A stretch of DNA of 64,000 nt from Aspidapion aeneum (GCA_963576565.1 OY755046.1:66439583-66503582), one strand, 5' to 3'. Numbered from the stretch's first letter, positions 1 to 11,636 are shown. The notes: generated from the letters alone by a model not told the origin. Program-made: numbers and translations.

Positions 1-3000
1 GTGACTTAAGAACGTTTTTGCAACCGGCCCAACTCTCTTAAGATTTATGTAGAGTAACTTAGTATCTTGAAGTTGATGACTTAAGAACATTGTTGCAATA
101 GTTTCAACTCTGCTAAGATTCCTTAGAGTTTCGTTATTTATCTGAAGGTGACTGGTGCATCTCTTACCATATTTTACCTTAATAACTTGAACTACATAAC
201 TTAAGAACGTTTTTGCAACCTGTCCAACTCTCTCCAAGATTTCTATAGGGGTTCGTTAGTTATCTAAAGAGCACTGATGCATCACTCAACTCAATTTCTT
301 AAAATAGATGACTTAAGAATATTCTTGCAATAGTTCCAACTCTGTTAAGATTCCTTGAGTTTCATCGTGTACTCCAAAACGACTGATACTACATCTTTCA
401 CCTTAGTTTCTTGATGTGACTGACTACAGAACGTTTTTGCAGCCCTTCCAACTCTGGTAAGATTTCTATAAAGCTTCGTCATTTTTCTGAAGATTACTGA
501 TCACCTTAATTTCTTGAACAACGTGACTTAAGAACGTTTTTGCAACCGGTCCAACTCTCTTAAGATTTATGTAGAATTTCATCATTTATCTAAAGATCAC
601 GGATGCATCTCTCATCTTAGTAACTTGAAGTAGATGACTTAAGAACATTCTTGCAATAGTTCCAACTCTGTTAAGATTCCTAGAGTTTTATTATGTGCTC
701 CAAGACGACTGGTACATCTTTCACCTTAGTTTCTTCGTGTGGTTGATTACAGAATGTTTTTTCAGCCCTTCCAACTGTGTTAAGAGTTCTATAAAACTTC
801 GTCATTTTTCTGAAGATTACTGATCACCTTAATTTCTTGAACAACGTGACTTGAGAACGTTTTTGCAACCGGCCCAACTCTTTTAAGATTTATGTAGAGT
901 TTCATAATTTATCTAAAGATCACGGGTGCATCTCTCATCTTAGTAACTTGAAGTAGATGACTTGAGAACATTCTTGCAATAGTTCCAACTCTGTTAAGAT
1001 TCCTAGAGTTTCATTATGTGCTCCAAGACGACTGGTACATCTTTCACCTTAGTTTCTTCGTGTGGTTGATTACAGAATGTTTTTGCAGCCCTTCCAACTG
1101 TGTTAAGAGTTCTATAAAACTTCGTCATTTTTCTGAAGATTACTGATCACCTTAATTTCTTGAACAACGTGACTTGAGAACGTTTTTGCAACCGGCCCAA
1201 CTCTTTTAAGATTTATGTAGAGTTTCATAATTTATCTAAAGATCACGGGTGCATCTCTCATCTTAGTAACTTGAAGTAGATGACTTGAGAACATTCTTGC
1301 AATAGTTCCAACTCTGTTAAGATTCCTAGAGTTTCATTATGTGCTCCAAGACGACTGGTACATCTTTCACCTTAGTTTCTTCGTGTGGTTGACTATAGAA
1401 TGTTTTTGCAGCCCTTCCAACTCTGTTAAGATTTCTTTAAAGCTTCGTCATTTTTCTGAAGATTACTGGTGCATCTTTCACCTTAATTTCTTGAACAACG
1501 TGACTTGAGAACGTTTTTGCAACCGGCCCAACTCTCTTAAGATTTATGTAGAGTTTCATAATTTATCCAAAGATCACGGGTGCATCTCTCACCTTAGTAT
1601 CTTGAAGTTGATGACTTAAGAACATTGTTGCAATAGTTCCAACTCTATTAAGATTCCTTGAGTTTCATCACGTACTCGAAGATGACTGGTACATCTTTCA
1701 CCTTTGTTTCTTGATGTGGCTGACTACAAAACTTTTTTGCAGTCCTTCCAACTCTGGCAAGATTTCTAATAATTTTCATCAGTTATCTGAAGATTACTGA
1801 TGCACCTTTCACTCTAATTTCTTGAACAACGTGACTTGAGAACGTTTTTGCAACCGGCCTAACTCTCTTAAGATTTATGTAGAGTTTCATAATTTATCCA
1901 AAGATCACGGGTGCATCTCTCACCTTAGTATCTTGAAGTTGATAACTTAAGAACATTGTTGCAATATTTCCAACTCTATTAAGATTCCTTGAGTTTCATC
2001 ACGTACTCGAAGATGACTGGTACATCTTTCACCTTTGTTTCTTGATGTGGCTGAGTATAAAACTTTTTTGCAGTCATTTCTACTCTGGCAAGATTTCTAA
2101 TAATTTTCATCAGTTATCTGAAGATTACTGATGCACTTTTCACTCTAATTTCTTGAACAACGTGACTTGAGAACGTTTTTGCAACCGGCCCAACTCTCTT
2201 AAAATTTATGTAGAGTTTCATAATTTATCCAAAGATCACGGGTGCATCTCTCACCTTAGTATCTTGAAGTTGATGACTTAAGAACATTGTTGCAATAGTT
2301 CCAACTCTATTAAGATTCCTTGAGTTTCATCACGTACTCGAAGATGACTGGTACATCTTTCACCGTTGTTTCTTGATGTGGCTGACTACAAAACTTTTTT
2401 GCAGTCCTTCCAACTCTGGCAAGATTTCTAATAATTTTCATCAGTTATCTGAAGATTACTGATGCACCTTTCACTCTAATTTCTTGAACAACGTGACTTG
2501 AGAACGTTTTTGCAACCGGCCCAACTCTCTTAACATTTATGTAGAGTTTCATAATTTATCCAAAGATCACGGGTGCATCTCTCACCTTAGTATCTTGAAG
2601 TTGATGACTTAAGAACATTGTTGCAATAGTTCCAACTCTATTAAGATTCCTTGAGTTTTATCACGTACTCCAAGATGACTGGTACATCTTTCACCTTTGT
2701 TTCTTGATGTGGCTGACTACAAAATATTTTGCAGTCCTTTCAACTCTGTTAAGATTTCTATAAAGCTTAGTTTGAAGTCTGAAGATTACTGGTGCATATT
2801 TCACCTTAATTTCTTGAACTACTTGACTTGAGAACGTTTTTGCAACCGTCCCAACTGTCATAAGATTTATGTAGTGTTTCATAATTTATTTAAAGATCAC
2901 AGGAGCTTCTGTCATCTTAGTTTCTTGAACTAGATGACTTAAGAATATTTTTGCAATAGTTCCAAATCTGTCAAAAATTCGTTGAAATTTTTCGTCTTAA

Positions 3001-3110
3001 TTTCGTGCATCTATCGCCTTAATTTCTTGAAGTTGACTCAAAAACGTTTTTGCAACAACTTCCCAACTTTCTTAAGATTCCGATAGTTTCATAGTTGACC
3101 TGAAGATGAT
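1..3110. repeat. Higher-order tandem repeat (about 330-bp unit) in CaMKK intron 8
   Basis: Monomers of about 103-112 bp are arranged in threes to give a higher-order unit of 322-332 bp. The marker AACGTTTTTGCAAC recurs near 11, 205, 533, 856, 1178, 1508, 1839, 2171, 2502 and 2832. The three monomer types differ at the marker (AACGTTTTTGCAACCGG, AACATTCTTGCAATAG, and a variant ending in GCAGYCCTTCCAACT). Units from 1500 to 2830 are the most alike, so that part was probably amplified last; the edges are more diverged. The array lies in the intron downstream of kinase exon 8, and its last diverged monomer runs into that exon's splice donor. No coding function is visible. Confidence 0.9.
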
Positions 3111-3115
3111 CTTAC

Positions 3116-3331
3116 CTTAATTTCCTGCAATGTGATCCTTTGCGTGGGGTCCTTTACAAGCATTTTTTTGATCAAATCCATTAGGTCATTGGAAATTTTG
3201 GAATTTTCAGGAAATTCCACGCTTTGGTGCCGAATCTGCGTGTACAGGCCTATTATGTTTTCGTCGTGGAATGGGACGTGACCGTACACCAATGAGTATA
3301 GGGTTATTCCCATCGACCATATGTCTGTGCA
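3116..3331 (-). CDS. Camkk: CaMKK exon 8: kinase subdomains IX-XI
   Basis: Seventy-two codons, phase 0 at both ends, running from CTDIWSMGITLYS to ITLQEIK. The acceptor reads TTCTTTCAG and the donor AAG|GTAAGA. This is residues 497-568 of the assembled protein. It holds the DxW(S)MG motif of subdomain IX, the FHDEN segment typical of CaMKKs, and the conserved arginine of subdomain XI (DPTQRI). CaMKKs phosphorylate the activation loop of CaMKI, CaMKIV and AMPK after calcium/calmodulin binding (family knowledge). The next exon should begin with the HPW-type end of the kinase domain and then the autoinhibitory and calmodulin-binding helix, but it lies outside the window. The donor sequence is oddly similar to the tandem monomers that follow it. 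Confidence 0.96.
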
Positions 3332-3362
3332 CTGAAAGAATAATCAAATATAAATTTATATT

Positions 3363-3580
3363 CCTTTAGTATCGTTAAGCAATTTTTTTCCTAAAAATTT
3401 TTTTTATAACTTTTTTTTTTAATTTTTAGTTAATTTTTAAATTATTTAAAATAAAAAATTATAAAAATTATTTTGAAAAAAAAATTATAAAAATTATTTT
3501 GGAAAAAATTTTTTTTTTAATTATTTTGAAAAAAAAAATTATTTTGAGAAAAAAATGGAAAAAAATTATTATCCCTCCTT
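3363..3580. repeat. A/T-rich low-complexity tract in CaMKK intron 7
   Basis: Intron 7 (3332-3655, 324 bp) is almost entirely runs of A and T with small internal duplications of an ATTATTTTGAAAAAA-like unit. No gene is present. Confidence 0.8.
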
Positions 3581-3595
3581 AAATGTAGACTTTTA

Positions 3596-4511
<916 letters not shown>

Positions 4512-4524
4512 TTAATCCAAAGAT
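4512..4524. repeat. Target-site duplication, left copy
   Basis: The 13-bp sequence TTAATCCAAAGAT ends directly at the ATATATAT tail of the family A RTE and is repeated at 6757-6769. The family B sequence reads continuously across the two copies once one copy and the insert are removed. Confidence 0.93.
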
Positions 4525-6756
4525 ATATATATTTATCGGTTTCACAACGTTCTACGTCTTCCGATACCCAATCTCCACTCGTTTCTGTTTGCCCATAATT
4601 CATCATCTAGGCCTCTTATTCTTATTTCACTGTCTATTCCTTCTCTCCAGCTTCTCCTTGGCCGTCCTCGTTTTCTTCGGCCAGTTGGTTTCCATTGTAG
4701 TATTTGTTTAGGTAGTCTTTCATCATTCATTCTTTGTACATGTCCGTACCACACCAGTTGTTTTGTTCTTATATCATCCACTAAAGTACGTTCACCCACT
4801 GTCATAATTTCTCTTATTCTTTGATTTGTAACTCTTTCTCTTTTTGATTTCCCTGCTGCTCTTCTCCAATAGTCCATCTCCGTAGCGGAAAGCATTTTTT
4901 CTGTTCTATCCTTGATTGGCCATACTTCTGAGCCGTATGTAATAATACTTTTTACAATGGTGTTATATATAAGCTTTTTGTTATGTTTTGATTTACTTTG
5001 GTCCCAAATTATTCCATTTAATAAAGTTATTGCTTTTCTTCCTTGTACGTTTCGATCTTTTATAGCTTTGTCTAGTGTTCCGTCAGCTGTAATTTTTAGA
5101 CCTAAGTATTTATACTCATCACAGGAGTGAATTCGCTGCCCGGTATTTAAGATTAGATCCTGTTTCATTCCACCGATACACATATACTCTGTCTTATTGA
5201 GATTAACCTCTAGTCCCCACTTATTGTACTCTTCTATTAGTTTTCGCGTCATATATTCGAGGTCGTCATAATCCTGAGCCACTACTATCTGATCATCGGC
5301 GAAACATAAAGTATACAAGGTGGTTTCGTCCAACGGAATTCCCATGTTTTGGCATTTTCTCTTCCATACTTTAAGGACTTGTTCCAAGTATATCTTGAAG
5401 AGCGTAGACGAGATACAGCAACCTTGTTTAAGACCTTTATTTACTTGAAAGCCTTTGGTTAGTTTTGCTTTTATTTTAACTTTTGCCTTACTATTGCGGT
5501 ATAACTCTTTGATGGCCTTAATTAGTTGTACGCTTATGTTTGTGTTTTCCAACGCTTTCCAAAGTAGATTTAGTGGTATACTATCATATGCCTTCTGCAA
5601 ATCCACGTAAAGCAGATGCAGCTCTTGTCCGTATGCCATTTTCTTTTCAATAACTTGGGTTATACAAAAGAGATGATCTGAAGTCGATCTACCCGCCCTG
5701 AAACCAGCTTGTTCTTCTGCCTCCATGTCTTTATATTCGCTCTCTACTTTATTTCTTATTATTTTACCGTATATTCTGCTTAGCGTACTAGTCACAGATA
5801 TATCTCTATAATTGTCACATATATCTTTCCTTCCTTTTTTGTGTATTGTGGATATATATGACGTTTTCCACTCAGTTGGGACTACAGTTCCATTTAAATA
5901 TTTTTGGAAAAGATTCCGTAATCTCCAAAACAGTTCTTCAGTGCCATATTTAATAAGTTCGGCTGGGATATTTCCGGGTCCGGCAGATTTACCGCTTTTT
6001 AAGGTTGTGCACACGTTTTTGACCTCAGAGATTGTGAGGGGTACTGGAGATCCCATCGTTCTAATTATATTGTCTCTTGCGTCTTCCTTGAATTCTGCTC
6101 TATCTTCAGTTAATAGTTTTTTAAAATGCTCATCCCATTCTTTGTCTGGTATTGGTGAAATGATATCTCTGCAAGTTTCTTTTTTAATCGATCTTATAGT
6201 TTTCCAGCTTTCGGTACTTCTCCTACCTCCTAAGTAAGAATCTATTTTCTGGCACTTTTGCGTCCACGAATGATTTTTCTTATCACTGATCATTCTTCTC
6301 ACCTTTGATTGCGCGATTTTGTATTCTTGTCTGCTTCTATCTGTCTTTTGGGATAAGTAGGTGTGATATAATTTCCTTTTTTCCTCTATTTCTCTCTCAA
6401 TCTCAGCATCCCACCAGTATGGTTTTCTTCTTTTAGAAGTTTCTTCCACTAATCCTAGTGCTTCTTTTGCAGCTTGGTGGATGCTTAATGTAATACATTC
6501 GTATTCCTCATCTGGGGTTTCACCTGAACTTGTATTAAGTTTTTCGTTCAGTCTCTTTTTGTATAAGTTTTTTACGCTGTCATGTTCTAGGCTTAGTAGA
6601 TTATATTTACAGTGATCAATTTCTTCAATCACTGTATCATCAAGATGTTGTTGATGCAGGCTTCGGCCTTGATAAGGAAAGAGAATTTTGGACTCCAGAA
6701 AATAGTGATCACTTCCGCATGTTGATCCACGCTTTGTTCTGACATCTTGAATTCCT
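4525..6756 (-). mobile_element. RTE-type non-LTR retrotransposon family A, 5'-truncated
   Basis: A 2,232-bp insertion on the minus strand. Its 3' end, at low coordinates, is a short ATATATAT tail next to TATCGGTTTCACAACG; a short microsatellite tail rather than poly(A) is typical of the RTE clade. It is flanked by a 13-bp target duplication and truncated at its 5' end within the endonuclease domain. It interrupts an older family B RTE in CaMKK intron 6. Shorter copies of family A lie at 38155-38690, 42590-43405, 48590-49205 and 57047-57672. Confidence 0.95.
4542..6756 (-). CDS. Endonuclease remnant plus reverse transcriptase of RTE family A
   Basis: An open frame runs from the truncation point at 6756 to a stop at 4542. 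It starts inside the C-terminal end of an apurinic-like endonuclease: the SDH signature (CGSDHYFLESKI) is visible near 6690. A linker follows, then the reverse transcriptase with SAGPGNIPAELIKYG, the FRAGRSTSDHLF and YVDLQKAYDSI blocks, the GLKQGCCIS block and the catalytic box CFADDQIVVAQD. The tail after the RT has VWYGHVQRMND and RRKRGRPRRSW, a basic C-terminus typical of these insect RTEs. The RT part looks undamaged, so the insertion is fairly young, but the missing N-terminal endonuclease makes it immobile by itself. The first in-frame Met (6632) is probably not the true start. Confidence 0.92.
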
Positions 6757-6769
6757 TAATCCAAAGATC
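6757..6769. repeat. Target-site duplication, right copy
   Basis: TTAATCCAAAGAT is repeated from 4512-4524, marking the 5' end of the family A insertion. Confidence 0.93.
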
Positions 6770-6893
6770 AATGAGGCAAAAAAACCTAATAGAAAATGAT
6801 TGTCATGATCAAAGGAGGTGGAGAATTGGCGTCGGACAACGTAGAAAAACGTTCTAAACCGACATAGTAGTAGTAGGATTCAACAGTACACAG
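6770..6893 (+). mobile_element. RTE family B 3' end (right part of interrupted copy)
   Basis: This resumes the family B sequence after the inserted family A element: CAATGAGGCAAAAAAACC, then the GGAGGTGGAGAATTGGCGTC block, then the terminal GTAGTAGTAGG. The same 3' end occurs at 42455-42566 (plus) and 32270-32400 (minus). Confidence 0.88.
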
Positions 6894-6917
6894 AATGTGG
6901 GTCCTGCATCAACTTAC

Positions 6918-7065
6918 AGTATTCAATTCCTAAAACTACGTCTCTAAAGTAGTTCCAAGCTTTGTCCTCTGGCAAGGGTTGGTCCGTGGGTAGTTCTAAA
7001 ACTTGACCCCTATCCAGTAGTTCGAAAGCTAAGTACAAGTGGTCCTCGGCCGGGTCATCTAAGAC
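6918..7065 (-). CDS. Camkk: CaMKK exon 6: kinase hinge and helices D-E
   Basis: This is residues 380-428 plus the first base of Leu429. The acceptor is TTTTTTTAG and the donor TACT|GTAAGT. It encodes VLDDPAEDHLYLAFELLDRG, the hinge after beta-5, then the QVLELPTDQPLPEDKAW segment that distinguishes CaMKKs from other CaM kinases, and helix E (YFRDVVLGIEY) that leads into the catalytic loop. The VLDDP motif follows directly on the KLVE end of exon 5, in phase 0. Confidence 0.97.
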
Positions 7066-7390
7066 CTAAAAAAATGGTTCGAATGATGCCCTACATTTGT
7101 TTTCTTTTATACCTGGAAAATATGTATGGCAGAAGGACTTCGGTGAATAGCCATTTGAATTTTAGATTCAGTAAATACATTATAAAAAGCTTCATTTTGC
7201 CGAGACACCAAACTTTTTCCTCTGTAAAATTTCTTGAAAGGATTCCCAACACAGTGCAGTGCAGAGGTCGGAAAGGGTATTGCCTTGTATGAAAAAAAAA
7301 TGAGAAAAGGCCGAAAATGTGTTATTTGGGTATGAATTTACAGTTTGTTGACAGCTAAAAAATTGAAAAAATGCTAACTTTTTAACGAAG

Positions 7391-8092
7391 CATCGCATCA
7401 ATATGACAAGACGCTAGCCATACCAAGTCCACTTCCAATCCCTGACTTCGCATGCGTAGATCTACCAATATTATTTACCTCATGTATTAGAATAGATGTA
7501 CAGGGTGATTTTCACTTGAATGATTCTAACCACATGAAAATAGAAAGTTTCAAAAACCTAACCTAACGAAACCTAATCAGATCTAACCGAACCGAACCAA
7601 AGCAAACTAAACCAATACAAAAAAAAAAACTTTCCTGACTTCCTACCCGGGATCCTAGAGGATGTGAATCCGAACCGGACCGTACCGAACCGAACCTATC
7701 CAAACCTAACCCTACCCAACTAAACCTAATTAGCAGTACGTGTTGTAGTTTAGTTTGGTTAGGTTAGGTTTGGTTCAGTTTAGTTAGGTTCGGTTTGGTT
7801 CGGTTTCGGACTCACATCCTTTACGATCCCGGGCAGGAAGTCAGGAATGTTTTTTTTTTGAAAAAAATTATTGGTTGTTTCCTTTGGTTCGGTTCGGTTA
7901 GATTTAATTAGGTTTTGTTAGGTTAGGTTTTTGAAACTTTCTATTTTCATGTGGTTAGAATCATTCAAGTGAAAATCACGCTGTATTCATCTATTCTAAT
8001 ACATGAGGTAAATAATATTGGTAGATCTGCGCATGCGAAGTCAGGGATTGAAAGTGGACTTGGTAGCGCTAGCGTCTTGTATCAATATGCGG
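7391..8092. mobile_element. Foldback element, 0.7-kb near-perfect palindrome
   Basis: Two arms of about 340 bp are reverse complements. The left arm begins CATCAATATGACAAGACG and the right arm ends CGTCTTGTATCAATATG. Both carry the same block with ACCTCATGTATTAGAATAGA, the TTTTCACTTGAATGATTC block and, nearest the centre, runs of AACCTAACC. The centre is near 7735-7745. The arms differ by scattered substitutions and an A/T-run length difference. It sits in CaMKK intron 5. No transposase is present, so it is a non-autonomous foldback; the class is unknown. RNA from either strand could form a long hairpin. Confidence 0.9.
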
Positions 8093-8224
8093 TTTTCAAA
8101 AAATAGTAACCATATTTTTCTCAATAATTTGTCTTATAACCAAAAACTTCGTAGGAGCTTTTGTTTCTGAGATATGTAGAAAAAACTTTTTAAGGTTGAT
8201 ACAGTGTGGATTTTACTAGGAGTA

Positions 8225-8335
8225 TGCTATTGGCAGTAACGCACCCAGAAATTTTTCCTGAGTGGGGGGGGCGAGATTCCATGATGTCGCATTTTATGCT
8301 ATTTTTTGCGTTTCTTGGGTTACGAAGGTCTCTTT
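8225..8335. mobile_element. Fragment of G-run terminal-repeat family
   Basis: ACGCACCCAGAAAT, then a run of G, then ATGATGTCGCATTTTATGCTATTTTTTGCG matches the start of the repeats at 35187, 37887 and 51426. Only one end is present. Confidence 0.6.
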
Positions 8336-8491
8336 TGTAAGTATATGATATTTATTGCTTATTATTTTCATTTATATATTTTGTAGTAGTAGTAGTGGGG
8401 GGGTTGACCCGCAGGTCTGACAAGTAGGCCAGAGTAGGCCCTTTTTGCCATGCCCCAAGTCTGTCCCTTAACCCACTCTCTGCAGTTCCCT

Positions 8492-8868
8492 TTAATGGTC
8501 GGGTAACTCATTGGGCCTTCCTGTTCTCTTTACAAAGTCCAGTAAGTCTGCCCATTTGAGCATGTGCAGTTCTTCCTCGCTCAGAGTTGGCGCTCCGAGT
8601 GCCTGTTGTCTCATCCTTGCGTAGGCCTCGCATTCTGCCACGAGGTGTCTTGATGTCTCTTCTTCCTGTCCACAGGCTGGGCAGGTAGGGTCATTCTCGA
8701 CTCCTATACGTGTCATGTGCTTCCTCAACCGGTTATGTCCGGTTAGAGTACCTATCAGCAGTCCGAGGTATTTTCGTGTCCGTCCCAGCATCCATCTAAT
8801 TCTGGTCGCTTTTGGATGGTCTACGAATTCTCTGGTCGGTCTGCAACCCGTTCCTGTTTTATATATTT
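8492..8868 (-). pseudogene. C-terminal zinc-knuckle fragment of a non-LTR retrotransposon
   Basis: An open frame of about 125 codons ends at 8492. It contains RWMLGRTRKYLGLLIGTLTG and GHNRLRKHM, then a CCHC-type knuckle CPACGQEEETSRHLVAEC (Cys-X2-Cys-X8-His-X4-Cys). That layout is found after the RNase H domain of R1/I/Loa-type non-LTR elements. No RT or RNase H is joined to it here, so it is a truncated relic in CaMKK intron 5. Its family differs from the fragments at 15.0 and 18.1 kb. Confidence 0.82.
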
Positions 8869-8940
8869 TGTACTTTCCTTTTGATTTTTTACTACATTGT
8901 GTATTAAGTTTGTCTAACTTTTGTTTTCTGTATTTCTTAC

Positions 8941-9120
8941 CTCTACTAATTTAACTATGTTAGGGTGGTCCAGTTTTTTCAAAATAGCGATTTCTCTGTA
9001 CACCTTATCTAAAGGGTGGTTTACAGGTGCTGAGCTTGATCTTCCCTCCTTTTTTGGAGGTATTCTGCCAAAGATACCCGACTTCCTGAATAGCTTTTTC
9101 TTGGATAGGATTTTCATTGC
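8941..9120 (-). CDS. Camkk: CaMKK exon 5: ATP-binding lysine, insert and helix C
   Basis: Exactly 60 codons, phase 0 at both ends, residues 320-379. The acceptor is CATTTTTTAG and the donor GAG|GTAAGA. It starts AMKILSKKKL, where Lys322 is the ATP-anchoring lysine, and ends YREIAILKKLDHPNIVKLVE, where Glu362 in helix C pairs with it. Between them lies the CaMKK-specific insert (about 330-357), which in vertebrates is rich in Arg and Pro and needed for substrate recognition. Here it is short (SGIFGRIPPKKEGRSSSAPV) and basic rather than Arg/Pro-rich, as expected for an invertebrate form. Confidence 0.97.
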
Positions 9121-9209
9121 CTAAAAAATGGATAGACACTTATTGAACCATTGCAAATGGAAAGAAAAATGTTTAGAACAACATGGAAATCGTTGGAAAT
9201 AAAAGAAAA

Positions 9210-9851
9210 TACACAGGGTGTTTTAGAGTTGTATTACCAAAAGCTTATGTTCCATTCCTCTCATGAAAATATTTAAAAAAGTTTTTATAAACATATGTAC
9301 TAAAATGCTTCGTTTTGAAAATACAGGGTGTTAAAGTTTTATAAAAAAAAAATAATATCTACCAAACCACTGTAGATATTTGTCCTAAATTTGTTAAAAT
9401 CATTCTACGTATCAATGGACATTTTCCCATAGGCAGTAACTTTTTTTAAATTTATACCAGTGCCGTCCACAAGGGACGTAGACTCAATTTTTTGATAAAA
9501 AAAATTATTACCAAAATTTTGGTGATCTCGTCATGCATGTAAGTGGTTTTTAATCTTTTAAAGCGAAAATTGTTTGCAAAAAAGCAGTAGTGTACCAATT
9601 TTTTCATCAAAAAGTCCATAAGAAAATTACCCTTAATAGGTAGAATGCCTGTACCAAATTTTAGACAAATATCTAGTGTGGTTTAGCAGATATTTAAAAA
9701 AAGATTTTTTTCATAAAACTTTAATACCCTGTATATTTAAAACGAAGCATTTTAGGACACATGTTCATATGAACTTTTTTTTCATATTTTTATGAGAGGA
9801 ATCTATCCTGGGCTTTTGGCAATACAACTCTGAAACATTTGCGCGGTGTAT
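9210..9851. mobile_element. Foldback element with ACAGGGTGT-type ends
   Basis: The arms are imperfect reverse complements. The left begins TACACAGGGTGTTTTAGAG with TTGTATTACCAAAAGC. The right ends with GCTTTTGGCAATACAACTC and GCGCGGTGTA. Inner blocks pair too: ATACAGGGTGTTAAAG with CTTTAATACCCTGTAT, and the CCACTGTAGATATTTGTCC region. No ORF. It lies in CaMKK intron 4. Confidence 0.8.
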
Positions 9852-10891
9852 TTAGGTGTCTTTCTTAAAAGTGTAAAAAATATCTCAAAAAACTCAAAAA
9901 ATTGTTATTTCAAAACCCTTATAATTAGATTTTTGCCTTCAATATTTATTATTTATTCCGATATAACTCTGCACCGCCTCCACAGACTCAACGGCTTCAG
10001 GAAATTTTAATTATTTTATAGTTCCCCTTTATATTAAATACTTTTCACACAGAAGCGTTATTTTAAAACCCTTAGCTTTCTCTTAAGGAATATCGTATAT
10101 GTTTACTTTTAAAATACTATTTTACCGGGTGATAATATATTTTTATATTAATTTTTTTCGCGTAGCGAAAATCATCCGTATGTTTATTGATTTTTGCTTT
10201 TGGCAAAAATCAATCTCTTGCGCCCGTATCGCCGTAAGATTTTTAAAACATTCCTGTAATAAATATTAATCAATAATTTATTAATTTAAAATATATATTT
10301 ATATTTATTTTTAATATAATTTTTTCTGTGCACTTAATATTCTTTTTCAATTCTTGCAACACCACTTTATTTCGCATCAAATTCAAAACTAAATTTGCAA
10401 TATGCTTTTAGCCGTATAAAGTATTCCCCCCGGTGCGGTGGCTTCAACTTTCCCGTCAAAGTTAAAGTTAAGAGAGAACTTTCAAAGCTAGTTAAGTCAG
10501 AACGAAAAACTTTAAATTTATGATGGACTTTTTTTAGATTTTCCGACGGACATGATGGGATAACGAGGTCTCCTGAGGGCATAGGGGAGAATTATTTAAG
10601 GGAATTTTGGGAATTTGCAGACGTTGCATTTGAGAAACAGGATGTTTAAAAAAATCGTATCGATAAATCATATAAAATTAGTTAAAATTGGTATCCGATT
10701 TTACTTCCTGTTATAACGAACGATGTCATTCAAAAAAATATCGTTTGAAGAAATCGTTTTCGATTTTTGATCGAAGAAAATCTTTTTGAACAAATTTCCG
10801 CGACCCTTTGGTAAGACTAATTTAAGTTTTTGTGATTCAGTGTCCCTATTTTAAAGTGCCAGACTTAGACTTATGAATTTTATTTACTTAC
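9852..10891. other. Rest of CaMKK intron 4, no gene recognised
   Basis: AT-rich sequence. A short palindromic TTTTCGCGTAGCGAAAA lies near 10159. A 71-codon minus-strand frame (10367-10582, with PHRGEYFIRLKAYC) has no recognisable domain or splice context, so I do not call it a gene. Confidence 0.5.
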
Positions 10892-10945
10892 ATAGTTGGT
10901 ATCATCCTCTTGATTGTAAGCCAGTTTCACAACTCCATAGGAGCC
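10892..10945 (-). CDS. Camkk: CaMKK exon 4: glycine loop and beta-2
   Basis: A 54-bp micro-exon of 18 codons, phase 0 at both ends, encoding GSYGVVKLAYNQEDDTNY (residues 302-319). The acceptor is GATTTTAG and the donor TAT|GTAAGT. Joined to exon 3 it completes the nucleotide-binding loop IGQGSYGVVKLA, and exon 5 continues with AMK. It is too short to stand out as an ORF; the splice sites and the fit on both sides identify it. Confidence 0.96.
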
Positions 10946-11334
10946 CTAAAATCGTGTAAAATTAATAAAATATTTTAAAAAAACATATTTTTTTAAAATT
11001 TAGAAAAGCTCTATAAACATTTACAAAAGCCAAACTGAGAGCAGGCCGAAACACCCTGTAGTAGTACTATAGAAGCCTATTACGAAAATTCTCTAGTTGG
11101 TAAAACAACGGTTGATAAAAAAAAATCCATAACATAAGAATAAACGATTTTCTTTGAAGGGTTAAGTTTGATTCTGTATGCCGCCTTGGAATTTAAGATG
11201 GCGTTAAAAAAATATTTTTGGTCTAAAGCCTGATCAATTTCCTGCAGTGCAGTTTGTTCCATTAAAATCGATGGTAGAGTTCGAAAGTTATAATAAAAAA
11301 CATTTTATCCGGTTTTTTTCCCACTTTGTCTTAC

Positions 11335-11525
11335 CTGACCAATAGCATCCAAAAGTTTATACTGATTCAACTGTAAGTACGTCTCTGTCTTTTCAATGGA
11401 CACACGTCTAGACTCCCTTAACGGCTGCTTCTTTTTGCTGCGAGGCGAGTTGGTAGGCGAGCAGTAAGGCGAGTAACTCAGATTCGGGAAGATCGGGCGA
11501 GTCGTGGAGATTTGGTCAGGTCCGA
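11335..11525 (-). CDS. Camkk: CaMKK exon 3: Ser/Pro linker and start of kinase domain
   Basis: This is residues 239-301, with Val238 split across the junction with exon 2. The acceptor is CTTTTAAG and the donor CAG|GTAAGA. The first half is a Ser/Pro-rich linker (LSYSPYCSPTNSPRSKKK) that resembles the region before the kinase domain in animal CaMKKs, where proline-directed and PKA sites lie. RRVS, a basophilic-kinase consensus, is present. The kinase domain starts at about residue 290 (LNQYKLLDAIGQ). Confidence 0.95.
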
Positions 11526-11636
11526 CTTAAAAGTAATCAAGATTAGAAACATAATTTCGAATTTCCAATATCTGGTAATTTATCTTAAACACGAAGTCCG
11601 AAATTTTGTTTCTATTGTATTATTTGTTGTACTCAC

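Noticed and set aside
5812..6237. A 141-codon plus-strand frame inside the RTE
   Set aside because: It lies opposite the reverse transcriptase frame and is a shadow of it.
10367..10582. Possible small gene or extra CaMKK exon in intron 4
   Set aside because: Exons 4 and 5 join perfectly without it, and it has no recognisable domain.
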